Shown here in pieces: positions 10,148 through 18,663 of a stretch of DNA of 40,548 nt. The notes beneath the pieces were generated by a model. That model worked only from the letters and a program-made list of their open reading frames with translations, searched no databases and was not told where the DNA came from. The stretch is from NCBI GenBank assembly GCA_022777585.1, contig JALFFZ010000104.1, positions 1 through 40,548 on the forward strand. Direction: 5' to 3'. The stretch's first letter is position 1. The number at the start of each line of letters is the position of its first letter. This DNA comes from Bacteroidales bacterium. Its GTDB lineage: Bacteria > Bacteroidota > Bacteroidia > Bacteroidales > UBA932. The position numbers and the translations under genes are program-made.

Positions 10148-11215
10148 ATGAATCTGAAAATCGCAAAGCTTCCGGGTGACGGTATCGGACCGGAAGTAGT
10201 GGAGCAGGCCGTCAAGGCCGTGGACGCAGTCTGCGAAAAGGCCGGCCACAAGGCAGAGTATACCTTCGGATATGTCGGAGCCTGCGCAATAAGGAAATTC
10301 GGGGACGCATTCCCGGAGGAGACATTCCGGATCTGCATGGACAGCGACGCCGTCCTTTTCGGCGCAGTTGGCGACCCTGAGTTCGACAACAATCCCACCG
10401 CCAAGGTAAGGCCGGAGCAGGGCCTGCTTGCAATGAGGAAGAAACTCGGCCTCTTCGCCAATCTCCGTCCGGTCGAGACGTTCAGCGCCCTGGTGCATAA
10501 GAGCCCTCTCAGGAAAGAGCTGGTTGATGGCGCTGACTTCCTTTGTGTCAGGGAGTTGACAGGCGGAATGTACTTCGGGGAGAAGGGCAGGAAAGACAAT
10601 GGCGACACTGCCTGGGACACCAATATCTACCACAGGTACGAAGTTGAGCGCATACTCCGCCTTGCATACGACTACGCCCGTCTCCGCCGCAGCCATCTTA
10701 CCGTGGTGGACAAGGCCAATGTGCTCGAGTCATCCCGTCTCTGGCGCCAGATAGCCCAGGAGCTCGCTCCTGAATATCCTGACGTGACCACCGACTACAT
10801 GTATGTGGACAATGCGGCAATGAAGCTCATCACCGGCCCGAAATTCTTCGATGTCCTCGTGACTGAAAATACCTTCGGAGACATTCTCACAGACGAGGCA
10901 AGCTGCGTTTCCGGCTCGATGGGCCTGCTTGCATCGGCCTCCATCGGCGAGCATACCGGTGTGTTCGAGCCTATTCACGGTTCCTATCCCCAGGCCGCAG
11001 GCAAGAATATAGCAAATCCTCTCGCCACCATCCTCTCTGCCGCGATGATGTTCGAATATGCCTTCCAGATGAAGGAGGAGGGCCGCATGATCAGGGAGGC
11101 TGTGAAGGCTTCCATCGATGCCGGCATTGTCACAGAGGACCTTGCTGACGGCGGAAAGGCCTATTCCACATCGGAAGTCGGCGACTGGGTGGCTGATTAT
11201 ATCATGAAACATTGA
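10148..11215 (+). CDS. leuB: 3-isopropylmalate dehydrogenase
   Basis: NAD-dependent beta-decarboxylating dehydrogenase that turns 3-isopropylmalate into 2-oxoisocaproate, and in a citramalate route also makes 2-oxobutyrate. The 355 residues match the family. Visible signatures are GDGIGPEV at the N terminus, [11 protein letters not shown] in the substrate site, [13 protein letters not shown] with the catalytic lysine, the metal-site aspartates near GDILTDEAS, and the cofactor loop [18 protein letters not shown]. Cofactor preference should be NAD because of the family type. It starts three bases after the synthase stop and is followed by a 33-base gap to ilvE. Confidence 0.97.
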   Translation: MNLKIAKLPGDGIGPEVVEQAVKAVDAVCEKAGHKAEYTFGYVGACAIRKFGDAFPEETFRICMDSDAVLFGAVGDPEFDNNPTAKVRPEQGLLAMRKKLGLFANLRPVETFSALVHKSPLRKELVDGADFLCVRELTGGMYFGEKGRKDNGDTAWDTNIYHRYEVERILRLAYDYARLRRSHLTVVDKANVLESSRLWRQIAQELAPEYPDVTTDYMYVDNAAMKLITGPKFFDVLVTENTFGDILTDEASCVSGSMGLLASASIGEHTGVFEPIHGSYPQAAGKNIANPLATILSAAMMFEYAFQMKEEGRMIREAVKASIDAGIVTEDLADGGKAYSTSEVGDWVADYIMKH

Positions 11216-11248
11216 TTTTTCCTTAGCAGATATTTAATACGATAACAT

Positions 11249-12286
11249 ATGTCACAGATTAATTGGCAATCGCTCGGGTTCGACGCATACCGCACCAGAA
11301 CCCTCGTAACCGCCCGATGGAAGGACGGAAAATGGTCGGATATTTCAGAATCGGAAGATTTTGCATTTCACCTGGATCCTTTCACCTGTGTATTCCACTA
11401 TGCATTTTCCTGCTTCGAGGGTCTCAAGGCCTTCACCCAGAAGGATGGCAAGATCGTGATTTTCAGGCCTTTCGAGAATGCCCACAGGCTTCAGAGAACG
11501 GCCGGATTCCTCGGTCTGCCGGCTCCGTCCGACTCGATGTTCATCGAGATGTGCGAGAGGTGTGTGAAGTCCAACATGGAGTTTCTCGCCCCTTACGGAC
11601 ACGATGCTTCCCTCTATCTCAGGCCTCTTCTCCTCGGAGCCCAGCCAAAGATGCAGCTCACCCCTCCTGACGAGGCAATCTTCGCCGTGATGTGCGCTCC
11701 TGCAGGCCCGTATTACGGAGCCAACATGCGCTCATTCTCCGGAGTAATTCCTCTGAACTATGACAGGGCAGCCCCCAAGGGCTCTGGAAGCTACAAGGTA
11801 GGCGCGAACTATGCTGCCACCTTCCGTCCATATCAGATTGCCCACGAGCAGGGCTACAGCGAGCTCCTCTACCTGAACTCGAAGACTCACGAATACGTGG
11901 ATGAGTTCGGCTCTTCCAACTTCTTCGGTATCAAGGGCAATACATACGTGACGCCGCTTTCTGACAGTGTGCTTCCTTCAATCACCAACAAGTCCCTTCA
12001 GGAAATCGCCGTCGATCTCGGAATGAAGGTTGAGAAGCGTCCGGTCAGGCTGGAGGAACTCTCTGAATTCGAGGAGGCGGGAGGCTGCGGAACAGCCGTC
12101 GTGATCACTCCGATGTCACATATCGATGTCAAGGAAGTGCTTGAGGAGGAGGCTGTGAAGACAGTTTACCGCTATCTTCCTGACGGTGAGGTGGGCCCTG
12201 TATGCGCAAAGCTCTACAAGACCATCACCTCGATTCAGAAGGGAGAAATCGAGGATATCCACGGCTGGTGCCACGAGATAAGATAA
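11249..12286 (+). CDS. ilvE: Branched-chain amino-acid aminotransferase
   Basis: PLP-dependent fold-IV aminotransferase that makes valine, leucine and isoleucine from the 2-oxo acids using glutamate. The 345 residues and the sequence fit the BCAT type (IlvE group II). The PLP lysine is K183 in GSGSYKVGANYAATF; the cofactor-phosphate stretch appears in CGTAVVITP near the C terminus, and YVDEFGSSNFF follows the lysine domain. It is the last gene of the branched-chain operon and faces a gene on the other strand 22 bases away. There is only a weak CCCGG/CCGGG hairpin at 12304-12319 between them. The 33-base gap before it shows no clear promoter. Confidence 0.96.
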   Translation: MSQINWQSLGFDAYRTRTLVTARWKDGKWSDISESEDFAFHLDPFTCVFHYAFSCFEGLKAFTQKDGKIVIFRPFENAHRLQRTAGFLGLPAPSDSMFIEMCERCVKSNMEFLAPYGHDASLYLRPLLLGAQPKMQLTPPDEAIFAVMCAPAGPYYGANMRSFSGVIPLNYDRAAPKGSGSYKVGANYAATFRPYQIAHEQGYSELLYLNSKTHEYVDEFGSSNFFGIKGNTYVTPLSDSVLPSITNKSLQEIAVDLGMKVEKRPVRLEELSEFEEAGGCGTAVVITPMSHIDVKEVLEEEAVKTVYRYLPDGEVGPVCAKLYKTITSIQKGEIEDIHGWCHEIR

Positions 12287-12308
12287 TGATGACGGCTCAC
12301 CTGCCCGG

Positions 12309-13064
12309 CTAGTCCCGGGACAATGAGAATTCATCGCTGTCGGCGAGGACCGGAAATGAAGCGCGCAAATCTGCGAGAGTCTTCAGATCCACCTCGCCGG
12401 CAACCGTTTCAGCAACTCCGTCCCGGCAGACCGCAATCGGCTTCCCGAGCGGGTCCAGAATCACGGAACCTCCGTCATAAACGCAGGAAGGATCCTTGCC
12501 TACACGGTTTGCAGCCACTACAAAGCATTGATTTTCAATGGCTCTGGCTCGGAGCAACGTGTCCCAGGCATATCTCCTCTGGACAGGCCAGCTGGCCACG
12601 CAGAGCATCACGTCGTAATCCTTCCGGTTCCTGGACCATACCGGGAAACGGAGGTCGTAACATACTGTGAGAAGGAATCTTGCACCCTTCCATTCTGCTA
12701 TTGCACGCCTGTTTCCGGCACGGTACTGCCGGCCCTCTCCTCCGTAATTGAAAAGATGTCTCTTGTCGTAATAAACGACCTTATCCGGGGTGACGAAATA
12801 AAAGCGGTTGACCCTCATCCCGTCTTCCAGGCCGAGGGCAATGCTGCCGGCTACCGCGCAATTCCTCCTCTTCGCTTCTTCCTGCATGAAGGCCAGGCCT
12901 TCCGAAGGCTGGGTTTCGCAATTGCCGTTGAAGCCGGTGGTGAACATTTCAGGAAGGACATAGAGGTCTGCATCCGGCTCCCTGTCCATCATAGTGCGGG
13001 CTGCGGCAATGTTTCCCGCAATGTCGCCCCAGATTATATCCGATTGGATTACGGCTATTTTCAT
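12309..13064 (-). CDS. Nitrilase-family omega-amidase (YafV/NIT2-like)
   Basis: Cytosolic carbon-nitrogen hydrolase. The Glu-Lys-Cys triad of the family is present: E39 in LPEMFTTGF, K101 in YDKRHLF, and C135 in TVCYDLRFP. The 251-residue length and the motif YDLRFPVW match the omega-amidase subgroup (YafV, NIT2), which hydrolyses 2-oxoglutaramate or 2-oxosuccinamate left by glutamine or asparagine transaminases and removes damaged by-products. Other nitrilase activities cannot be ruled out. It is downstream of the small membrane-protein gene by 12 bases and probably shares its transcript. Its position beside an aminotransferase on the opposite strand may be chance. Confidence 0.85.
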   Translation of the reverse strand: MKIAVIQSDIIWGDIAGNIAAARTMMDREPDADLYVLPEMFTTGFNGNCETQPSEGLAFMQEEAKRRNCAVAGSIALGLEDGMRVNRFYFVTPDKVVYYDKRHLFNYGGEGRQYRAGNRRAIAEWKGARFLLTVCYDLRFPVWSRNRKDYDVMLCVASWPVQRRYAWDTLLRARAIENQCFVVAANRVGKDPSCVYDGGSVILDPLGKPIAVCRDGVAETVAGEVDLKTLADLRASFPVLADSDEFSLSRD

Positions 13065-13076
13065 TGTTTAGTCCGT

Positions 13077-13571
13077 TTATAGTTCAGACATAAGTCTCCG
13101 TACCGTCCTCACGGCCTCGCCGCTCGGCATTATCCAGAGGCAGGCGATGGCGACAATGGCGGCAAAGCCGGCAAGATATGATATGAAGGAGTTGAACACA
13201 ACCGCAGCTGCCGCTGAGAGAATCATCAGGACCAGCATTGCCACTCCTCTAAGGACCCTGCTCCTGTTTCCCTCCCTGAATGAAGCCGCATATCTGAAAA
13301 TGGTCTTTCCGTCCTCTTTCCGCTCCCCGGCATACTCTATCCTGCACGATATGTACTTCTTTCTCCACAAGTTCGACCTGTCCACGAAAAGGTCGAAATC
13401 TCCGGTCGAGTCCGGAAGGGCAATGCCTTCCAATTCTCTGGCTTCCAGTACTTTGCCTGTTTCCTTAAGGTTGGCCTTGACCTGGCCTATGCAGGTCCCG
13501 AAACCGTTCTCGCTCTCGAACAGCTTCATCCCCGCATCCATCATCTGGACTCTTGTGTCAAATTTTCTCAT
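13077..13571 (-). CDS. Small membrane protein of unknown function
   Basis: A 164-residue protein I do not recognise. The first about 105 residues are soluble and mixed in charge. Two adjacent hydrophobic helices follow (about 109-128 and 130-148), forming a hairpin, then a short basic tail. There is no signal peptide, so the soluble part probably lies in the cytosol. A TATTTTTG -7 box (13592-13599 on the minus strand) sits about 20 bases upstream of the ATG and supports this strand over the overlapping plus-strand reading frame. It probably forms a two-gene operon with the omega-amidase, but nothing ties the functions together. Confidence 0.75.
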   Translation of the reverse strand: MRKFDTRVQMMDAGMKLFESENGFGTCIGQVKANLKETGKVLEARELEGIALPDSTGDFDLFVDRSNLWRKKYISCRIEYAGERKEDGKTIFRYAASFREGNRSRVLRGVAMLVLMILSAAAAVVFNSFISYLAGFAAIVAIACLWIMPSGEAVRTVRRLMSEL

Positions 13572-13591
13572 TGAAATGAATTTTCTTCCTG

Positions 13592-13599
13592 CAAAAATA
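13592..13599 (-). promoter_or_regulatory. Bacteroidota -7 box, minus-strand gene pair
   Basis: Reads TATTTTTG on the minus strand, an exact TAnnTTTG match, about 20 bases before the ATG at 13571. It is back to back with the plus-strand box at 13634-13641; no good -33 box is seen at the usual distance. Confidence 0.6.
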
Positions 13600-13633
13600 C
13601 ATTATTTCAGCCTGTTTTCTCACAAGTTTTGAC

Positions 13634-13641
13634 TAATTTTG
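13634..13641 (+). promoter_or_regulatory. Bacteroidota -7 box for the GT2/MMPL cassette
   Basis: Reads TAATTTTG, an exact TAnnTTTG match, ending only seven bases before the ATG at 13649. If it is used, the transcript would have almost no leader. No convincing TTTG -33 box lies 19-21 bases upstream. It is probably the main promoter for the overlapping genes that follow, perhaps through gltB. Confidence 0.6.
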
Positions 13642-13648
13642 CGTTCCT

Positions 13649-14845
13649 ATGGGAATTTCGAGTCCAGATTCCGTCAGAGCAGTCCTGAAGGAAAGGGGTT
13701 GCTGCGTGATTATGCCGACATACGACAATGCCGGCACTCTTTCGGATGTAATATCCTCTGTACTGGAATATTGTGACGACCTGATTGTCATTAATGACGG
13801 CTGTACAGACGGAACTCCGGAAATCCTGAAGAAATTCGGACAGAAAATCGATGTCCTGACCCATCCCTTCAACTGGGGAAAAGGAGTTGCCCTGAGAAAT
13901 GGACTCGAAAGGGCGATGGAACGCGGTTTCAGCCACGCAATCAGCATCGATTCGGACGGTCAGCATTCAGCGTCAGACATCGCAGGCTTCGCGAAAGCCC
14001 TGCAGGAGATGCCCGGGACCCTGGTTGTCGGGGCTAGAAACCTCAATGCTGACGGAATGCCTGGAGGGAACACTTTCGCCAATAAATTCTCCAATTTCTG
14101 GTTCCGGCTGGAGACGGGAATCAGTCTCCAGGATACCCAGTCAGGGTACAGGCTCTATCCTCTAGACAGCATTGACCTTTCCGGGAAGTTCACCGGAGGC
14201 TATGAATTCGAACTGGAGATACTGGTCTATTCCGCCTGGAAGGGAGTGAAGGTGGCCAACATCCCGGTGTCGGTGAGCTATCCTCCGGACAGGGTATCGC
14301 ATTTCAAGCCCTTCCGGGATTTCGCCAGAATCAGCATTCTGAACACCATACTTGTGGCCATCTGCTTTTTCTGGAGGTGGCCGGCCTCATTCTTCAGGAA
14401 ACTTACCTGGACTAACGTCAAGTCGTTCATTGACAGGAATATAATTCATTCGCCGGAGAGCAATGCCAGGATCGCATCCTCCGTGATGCTGGGCTGCTTC
14501 ATGGGAATCCTGCCCATATGGGGCTACCAGATGGTATGCGCATTCGCCCTGGCCCATCTCCTGAAGCTGAACAAGGTCATCGTGCTGGTCGCATCCAACA
14601 TCAGCCTTCCTCCGCTCATCCCTTTCATCATTTTCGGAAGCTACTGGCTAGGCTGCACTGTACTCGGACAGCCAATGATTTTCTCCATGGACAATTTCTC
14701 ATTGGAAGTCGCAGGTACCGTGCTGCTTCAGTATATACTGGGGGCGGTGCTGCTCGCCGCATTGGTGTCGGCGCTGTCCTGGCTCCTTACGTTCACGGTT
14801 CTGCTCGCCTGCGGAAGGCATAATAAGCATAACAAGATAGGCTGA
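13649..14845 (+). CDS. GT2 glycosyltransferase with C-terminal DUF2062 domain
   Basis: A 398-residue inner-membrane protein. Residues about 15-240 form a DPM1-like family 2 glycosyltransferase domain with the start motif VIMPTYDNAGTL, the nucleotide-site INDGCTDGT and the metal-binding DSD at 101-103. A membrane-near helix (about 231-250) leads to a DUF2062 domain (about 269-390) with three or four hydrophobic segments and the SNARIASSVMLGCFMGI pattern. This domain pair is known from aryl-polyene/flexirubin-like clusters in Bacteroidetes; sugar donor and acceptor are unknown. A lipid-phosphate or pigment glycosylation role is inferred. Its stop overlaps the next start in TGATG, and a TAATTTTG box lies just upstream. 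Confidence 0.88.
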   Translation: MGISSPDSVRAVLKERGCCVIMPTYDNAGTLSDVISSVLEYCDDLIVINDGCTDGTPEILKKFGQKIDVLTHPFNWGKGVALRNGLERAMERGFSHAISIDSDGQHSASDIAGFAKALQEMPGTLVVGARNLNADGMPGGNTFANKFSNFWFRLETGISLQDTQSGYRLYPLDSIDLSGKFTGGYEFELEILVYSAWKGVKVANIPVSVSYPPDRVSHFKPFRDFARISILNTILVAICFFWRWPASFFRKLTWTNVKSFIDRNIIHSPESNARIASSVMLGCFMGILPIWGYQMVCAFALAHLLKLNKVIVLVASNISLPPLIPFIIFGSYWLGCTVLGQPMIFSMDNFSLEVAGTVLLQYILGAVLLAALVSALSWLLTFTVLLACGRHNKHNKIG

Positions 14846-17800
14846 TGTCCGCATTTTTCATATCGCTCTACAATTACTTTCAGAGGCACAGGAAGATATT
14901 CTGGGGCTCCATGTTCCTGACGTTCGCAGTGGCGGCATATTTCGCGGCAGGGATAGGGATCGAGGAGAACATTACGGCATTCTTCCCGGAAAACGGCAAT
15001 TCCGCCGTGATGAAGGACGTGTTTTCCAATCTGAAAGTCAGCGACAAGATTATCGTCTGTTTCTCCGGGGAAGACTCGGAGGAGGCCTCGGACAGTCTGG
15101 AGGCCATGCTGTCAGTCAACCCGGATTTTTCCGCATCCTATTCAGGGGGCGTGCCGGGCGATGCTTCCGATGAACTGATATCCTTCGTGCGGGATAATCT
15201 CCCGGTTTTCCTTGATGACGAAGGATTTGCTGAACTGGACAGGCTGCTTGACCCGGCCCATGTGGATTCGCTCCTGAGAAATGACTGGCTGACCCTGGTC
15301 TCTCCGGCCGGATTTGCCATGAAGGACATCATTATGTCCGACCCTTTCTGCCTGTCTGTCAAGCTTTTGCCTAAAACGGCCCAGCTTAATCCCGCATCCG
15401 GGTATCAGGCCGTTGACGGAAGAATCTATACTCCTGACGGGAAAATGATGCTGGCCTTCATCGAACCCGAGCACGGCACGGGAGAGACCGGAAGCAACGA
15501 CCGTCTGGTTACCGTCATCGAGAATTCCATAGGGAAGGTGTCGGCAATGTTTCCGAATCTGGAAATCAGATATTTCGGTGGCCCTGCAGTGGGCGTCTAT
15601 AATGCCAGGCAGATAAAGAAGGATACTTTCCTGACCTCCATAGTCGCGCTGATTGTCATCATTCTCTTCATCCTCGCCGTGTTCAAGCGGAGGAAGTCGG
15701 TATTTCTGATTCTGTGCCCGGTTCTGTACGGCGGGGTGGTGGCATTGGCATTGACTTCGATTTTCCAGGACAGCATTTCCGGCATCGCGGTGGGAGCTGG
15801 AGCTGCCATCATGGGCATTGCCCTGAGCTATTCCATCCACATGCTGGCCCATCAGAACCACGTGAAGGATGTGCGGCAGCTTCTCGAAGAGATAGCCTCG
15901 CCTCTCATCATAGGCAGCATAACCACGATAGGGGCATTCCTGGGCCTGCTTTTCACTTCTTCGAACCTGCTGCGGGATTTCGGACTCTATGCCGCCTTCA
16001 CCCTGGTCGGGACGATGTTCTTCTGCCTGGTCTTCCTGCCGCAGTTCCTCGAGGGCAGCGAGCATCTGAAGGAGGGGCGGATTCTGAGGGCCGTGGAAAG
16101 GTTCACCTCGCGGAAATTCGAGAACAGCCGGTGGCTCCTGGCCTGTCTTGCGGTGTTGACTGCAATATGCTGTTTCACGTCGGGAAAGGTGCGGTTCAAC
16201 AGCGACATGACCTCGCTGAACTATTGGGATCCGCAGCTGGAGGAGACGGGCCGCATTCTGGATTCGCAGGGCGACCCGGATGTCAAGTCCGTCCTGGTGG
16301 TAAGCACCGGTACCGACGAGGCAGAGGCCTTCGACACATATCTCAGGACCTGCGCCAGACTGGATTCCCTCAGGGATGCAGGACTGGTCCTGGGCAGGGA
16401 TTCCGCCTCGTTCTTCCTTGTCCCTCCGGCTGAAAGGGCAGCCAGGCTCGCCAGATGGAAGGCATGGTGGACAGAGGAAAGGAAGGATTCGCTGAAATCC
16501 CTGACAAGGGAGGCCGCAATTCGCAACGGATTCAGGGACAATGCTTTCGACAATGCCATAGAGTCTCTTTCCAATGCCGGAGCAGGCCCGGACTACTTCG
16601 GTGATGCCCCTGTGGCCCTGTCGGCCTGGACAGGCGAGTCCGATACCCGAAAAATGCTGATTTCCAAGGTGGATTTTCCTTTGGCAGATATCGGGCAGGC
16701 ATATTCGGCCCTTGATGCCCCGGGCGTGGTCGTCTTCGACCAGGGTTATTTTGCCAACAAGGCCGCGGAGAACATCAACAATGACTTCTACCTGATTCTC
16801 TACATTTCCTCAGTCCTCATCTTCTTCGTCCTGTGGCTGTCTTTCGGCCGCATTGAACTGGCCATGCTGAGTTTCCTGCCGATGCTTCTGAGCTGGGTTC
16901 TCATCATAGGAATTATGGGCATTCTGGGGATTGAGTTCAACATCGTGAACATCATTCTCTCCACCTTCATTTTCGGAATGGGGGATGATTTCAGCATATT
17001 CATACTGGAGGGACTCCTGCAGAAGTACAAGACGGGAAGGGAACTCCTGGTTTCGCACAAGACGGCCATATTCTTTTCATCCTTCACGATGATTGTGGGC
17101 ATAGGGGCCCTGATTTTCGCAGGCCATCCCGCCCTGCATTCAATCGCAGTGATCACCATTCTCGGAATGATAGCCACAGTGCTGGTGGCCTATATGCTGG
17201 AGCCGTTGATTTTCAATGTCTTCGTTACCGCTCCGACCTCTGCCGGCAAGCCTCCTTATACATTGTGGTCCTTTGTGCGGGACATATATTACTATGTTCC
17301 GGTGCTGACAGGCGGCTTCTTTCTCCTGCTCTTCGGCATTCTCATTCAGGCTCTTCCCCTGGGACGGGAAAGAAGGCGTTCGCTCATCGCGGCCGGGATG
17401 CACAGAGGCTGCAGGCTGATGCTGCGGGTGATGCCTTTCATACATTTCCGCAGATTCGGACCGGACAGTGAGAAGATTGATGTCTGGAAAGGCGCATCCG
17501 GCGTCGTGGTGGCCAACCATCAGTCCTCCCTGGATGTGTTCGTTATTGCGGCATTGTTCCCGAAGGTCAAGTTCCTGGTGGCCGACTGGGTGGCCAAGTC
17601 TCCGCTTTTCTCCCTGATAACCAGGATGCTGGGCTATTATTCCAAATCCGATGGATACGAGGCCGTGAAAGCCAGCCTGAAGGAAGACATCGACAACGGA
17701 TGGTGCATCGCGATCTTCCCTGAAGGAACAAGGTCGCCGGACGGAAAGATAAGACGTTTCCACAAGGGGGCCTTCTATATGGCCTCGGAACTCGGGGTTC

Positions 17801-18663
17801 CGCTGATTCCGGTGGCTATCTACGGCAACAGGAGGATAATGCCCAAGAACGACGGCTTCAATATGACTGAGGGGCTCTCGGTCGCCCGCATTCTCCCTGT
17901 CATCGATGCCGGAAATATTGAGTATCACAAGCTTACGACAATGGTCGAGAGCCTTGTCAAGACTGCCTCGGAGGAACTTGAAAACAGGTATGACAGTCCG
18001 GAGAATCCGTATTTCAGGAAGGCTCTGGAGTCATGCTACATTTACAAGGGCCCTGTGACCGAGTGGTACGTGAGGGTAAAGACCGGCCTTGAGGACTGCT
18101 ATTCGGCTTACAATGAGGTTCTTCCGGAGAGCGGAACTATCACGGACATCGGTTGCGGGATGGGGCAGATGGCATTGATGCTTTCGATGTACAGGCCGCA
18201 GCGACGGATTCTCGGGATTGACTATGACTCATCCAAGATAGAGGTGGCGGAGAACTGCTGGGTAAAGAAGACATTGCCGTTGCTGGAATTCAGGTGCGCC
18301 GATGCCATGGAAACCGATTTCCCGGAAAGCGACGCCTTCATCATCAGCGATATGCTGCATTATCTTCCTGAGGAGCAGCAATTTGCATTGCTCGAGAAAT
18401 GCCTGTCCAGATTGCGTCCCGGAGGGGTCATCCTGGTACGCGAGGGCAATTCCTCGGATGTGAAGGGACAGAAGATGACGGCTCTGTCCGAGGTTATGTC
18501 AACGAGGGTCTTCAGTTTCAACAAGACTTCCGGCAAACTGCATTTCACCTCAGCTTCCATCCTGCGGGACTATGCCGCAAGACTCGGGATGGACTTCTCG
18601 GAGGTGCACAAGAACCGCCTCTCTGCCAATACATTGTATATGTTCAAAACCACTGGCTTATGA
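14845..18663 (+). CDS. Trifunctional MMPL/RND exporter, lysophospholipid acyltransferase and methyltransferase fusion
   Basis: A 1272-residue fusion. Residues 1 to about 790 are an MMPL/RND exporter: one N-terminal membrane helix, a large periplasmic loop (about 40-255), a helix bundle (about 255-400), a second periplasmic loop (about 450-640) and a second bundle including GMGDDFSIFI. About 870-1050 are a PlsC-like acyltransferase with NHQSSLD (about residue 890) and FPEGTRSPDG (about 957). About 1080-1272 are a class I SAM methyltransferase with TDIGCGMGQ (about 1098) and GIDYDS. The arrangement implies that a lipid-like product is acylated and methylated on the inner face and moved across the inner membrane. 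It is coupled to its neighbours by 1- and 4-base overlaps. The product is unknown. Confidence 0.9.
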   Translation: MSAFFISLYNYFQRHRKIFWGSMFLTFAVAAYFAAGIGIEENITAFFPENGNSAVMKDVFSNLKVSDKIIVCFSGEDSEEASDSLEAMLSVNPDFSASYSGGVPGDASDELISFVRDNLPVFLDDEGFAELDRLLDPAHVDSLLRNDWLTLVSPAGFAMKDIIMSDPFCLSVKLLPKTAQLNPASGYQAVDGRIYTPDGKMMLAFIEPEHGTGETGSNDRLVTVIENSIGKVSAMFPNLEIRYFGGPAVGVYNARQIKKDTFLTSIVALIVIILFILAVFKRRKSVFLILCPVLYGGVVALALTSIFQDSISGIAVGAGAAIMGIALSYSIHMLAHQNHVKDVRQLLEEIASPLIIGSITTIGAFLGLLFTSSNLLRDFGLYAAFTLVGTMFFCLVFLPQFLEGSEHLKEGRILRAVERFTSRKFENSRWLLACLAVLTAICCFTSGKVRFNSDMTSLNYWDPQLEETGRILDSQGDPDVKSVLVVSTGTDEAEAFDTYLRTCARLDSLRDAGLVLGRDSASFFLVPPAERAARLARWKAWWTEERKDSLKSLTREAAIRNGFRDNAFDNAIESLSNAGAGPDYFGDAPVALSAWTGESDTRKMLISKVDFPLADIGQAYSALDAPGVVVFDQGYFANKAAENINNDFYLILYISSVLIFFVLWLSFGRIELAMLSFLPMLLSWVLIIGIMGILGIEFNIVNIILSTFIFGMGDDFSIFILEGLLQKYKTGRELLVSHKTAIFFSSFTMIVGIGALIFAGHPALHSIAVITILGMIATVLVAYMLEPLIFNVFVTAPTSAGKPPYTLWSFVRDIYYYVPVLTGGFFLLLFGILIQALPLGRERRRSLIAAGMHRGCRLMLRVMPFIHFRRFGPDSEKIDVWKGASGVVVANHQSSLDVFVIAALFPKVKFLVADWVAKSPLFSLITRMLGYYSKSDGYEAVKASLKEDIDNGWCIAIFPEGTRSPDGKIRRFHKGAFYMASELGVPLIPVAIYGNRRIMPKNDGFNMTEGLSVARILPVIDAGNIEYHKLTTMVESLVKTASEELENRYDSPENPYFRKALESCYIYKGPVTEWYVRVKTGLEDCYSAYNEVLPESGTITDIGCGMGQMALMLSMYRPQRRILGIDYDSSKIEVAENCWVKKTLPLLEFRCADAMETDFPESDAFIISDMLHYLPEEQQFALLEKCLSRLRPGGVILVREGNSSDVKGQKMTALSEVMSTRVFSFNKTSGKLHFTSASILRDYAARLGMDFSEVHKNRLSANTLYMFKTTGL

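Noticed and set aside
12304..12319. CCCGG/CCGGG hairpin as the ilvE terminator
   Set aside because: Only five pairs, no T run, and it includes the stop codon of the facing gene.
13147..13632. Plus-strand frame of 161 codons opposite the small membrane protein
   Set aside because: No known domain, and it runs through the divergent promoters. The minus-strand frame has two clean membrane helices and a promoter.
15142..16065. 307-codon minus-strand frame under the exporter gene
   Set aside because: Rich in His, Arg and Gln like other antisense shadows of GC-rich genes; the plus-strand protein has clear motifs.
18399..18659. Extra 87 codons on the C45 gene
   Set aside because: They lie wholly inside the methyltransferase domain of the previous gene. 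ATG 18660 gives an ATGA overlap and a proper signal anchor.
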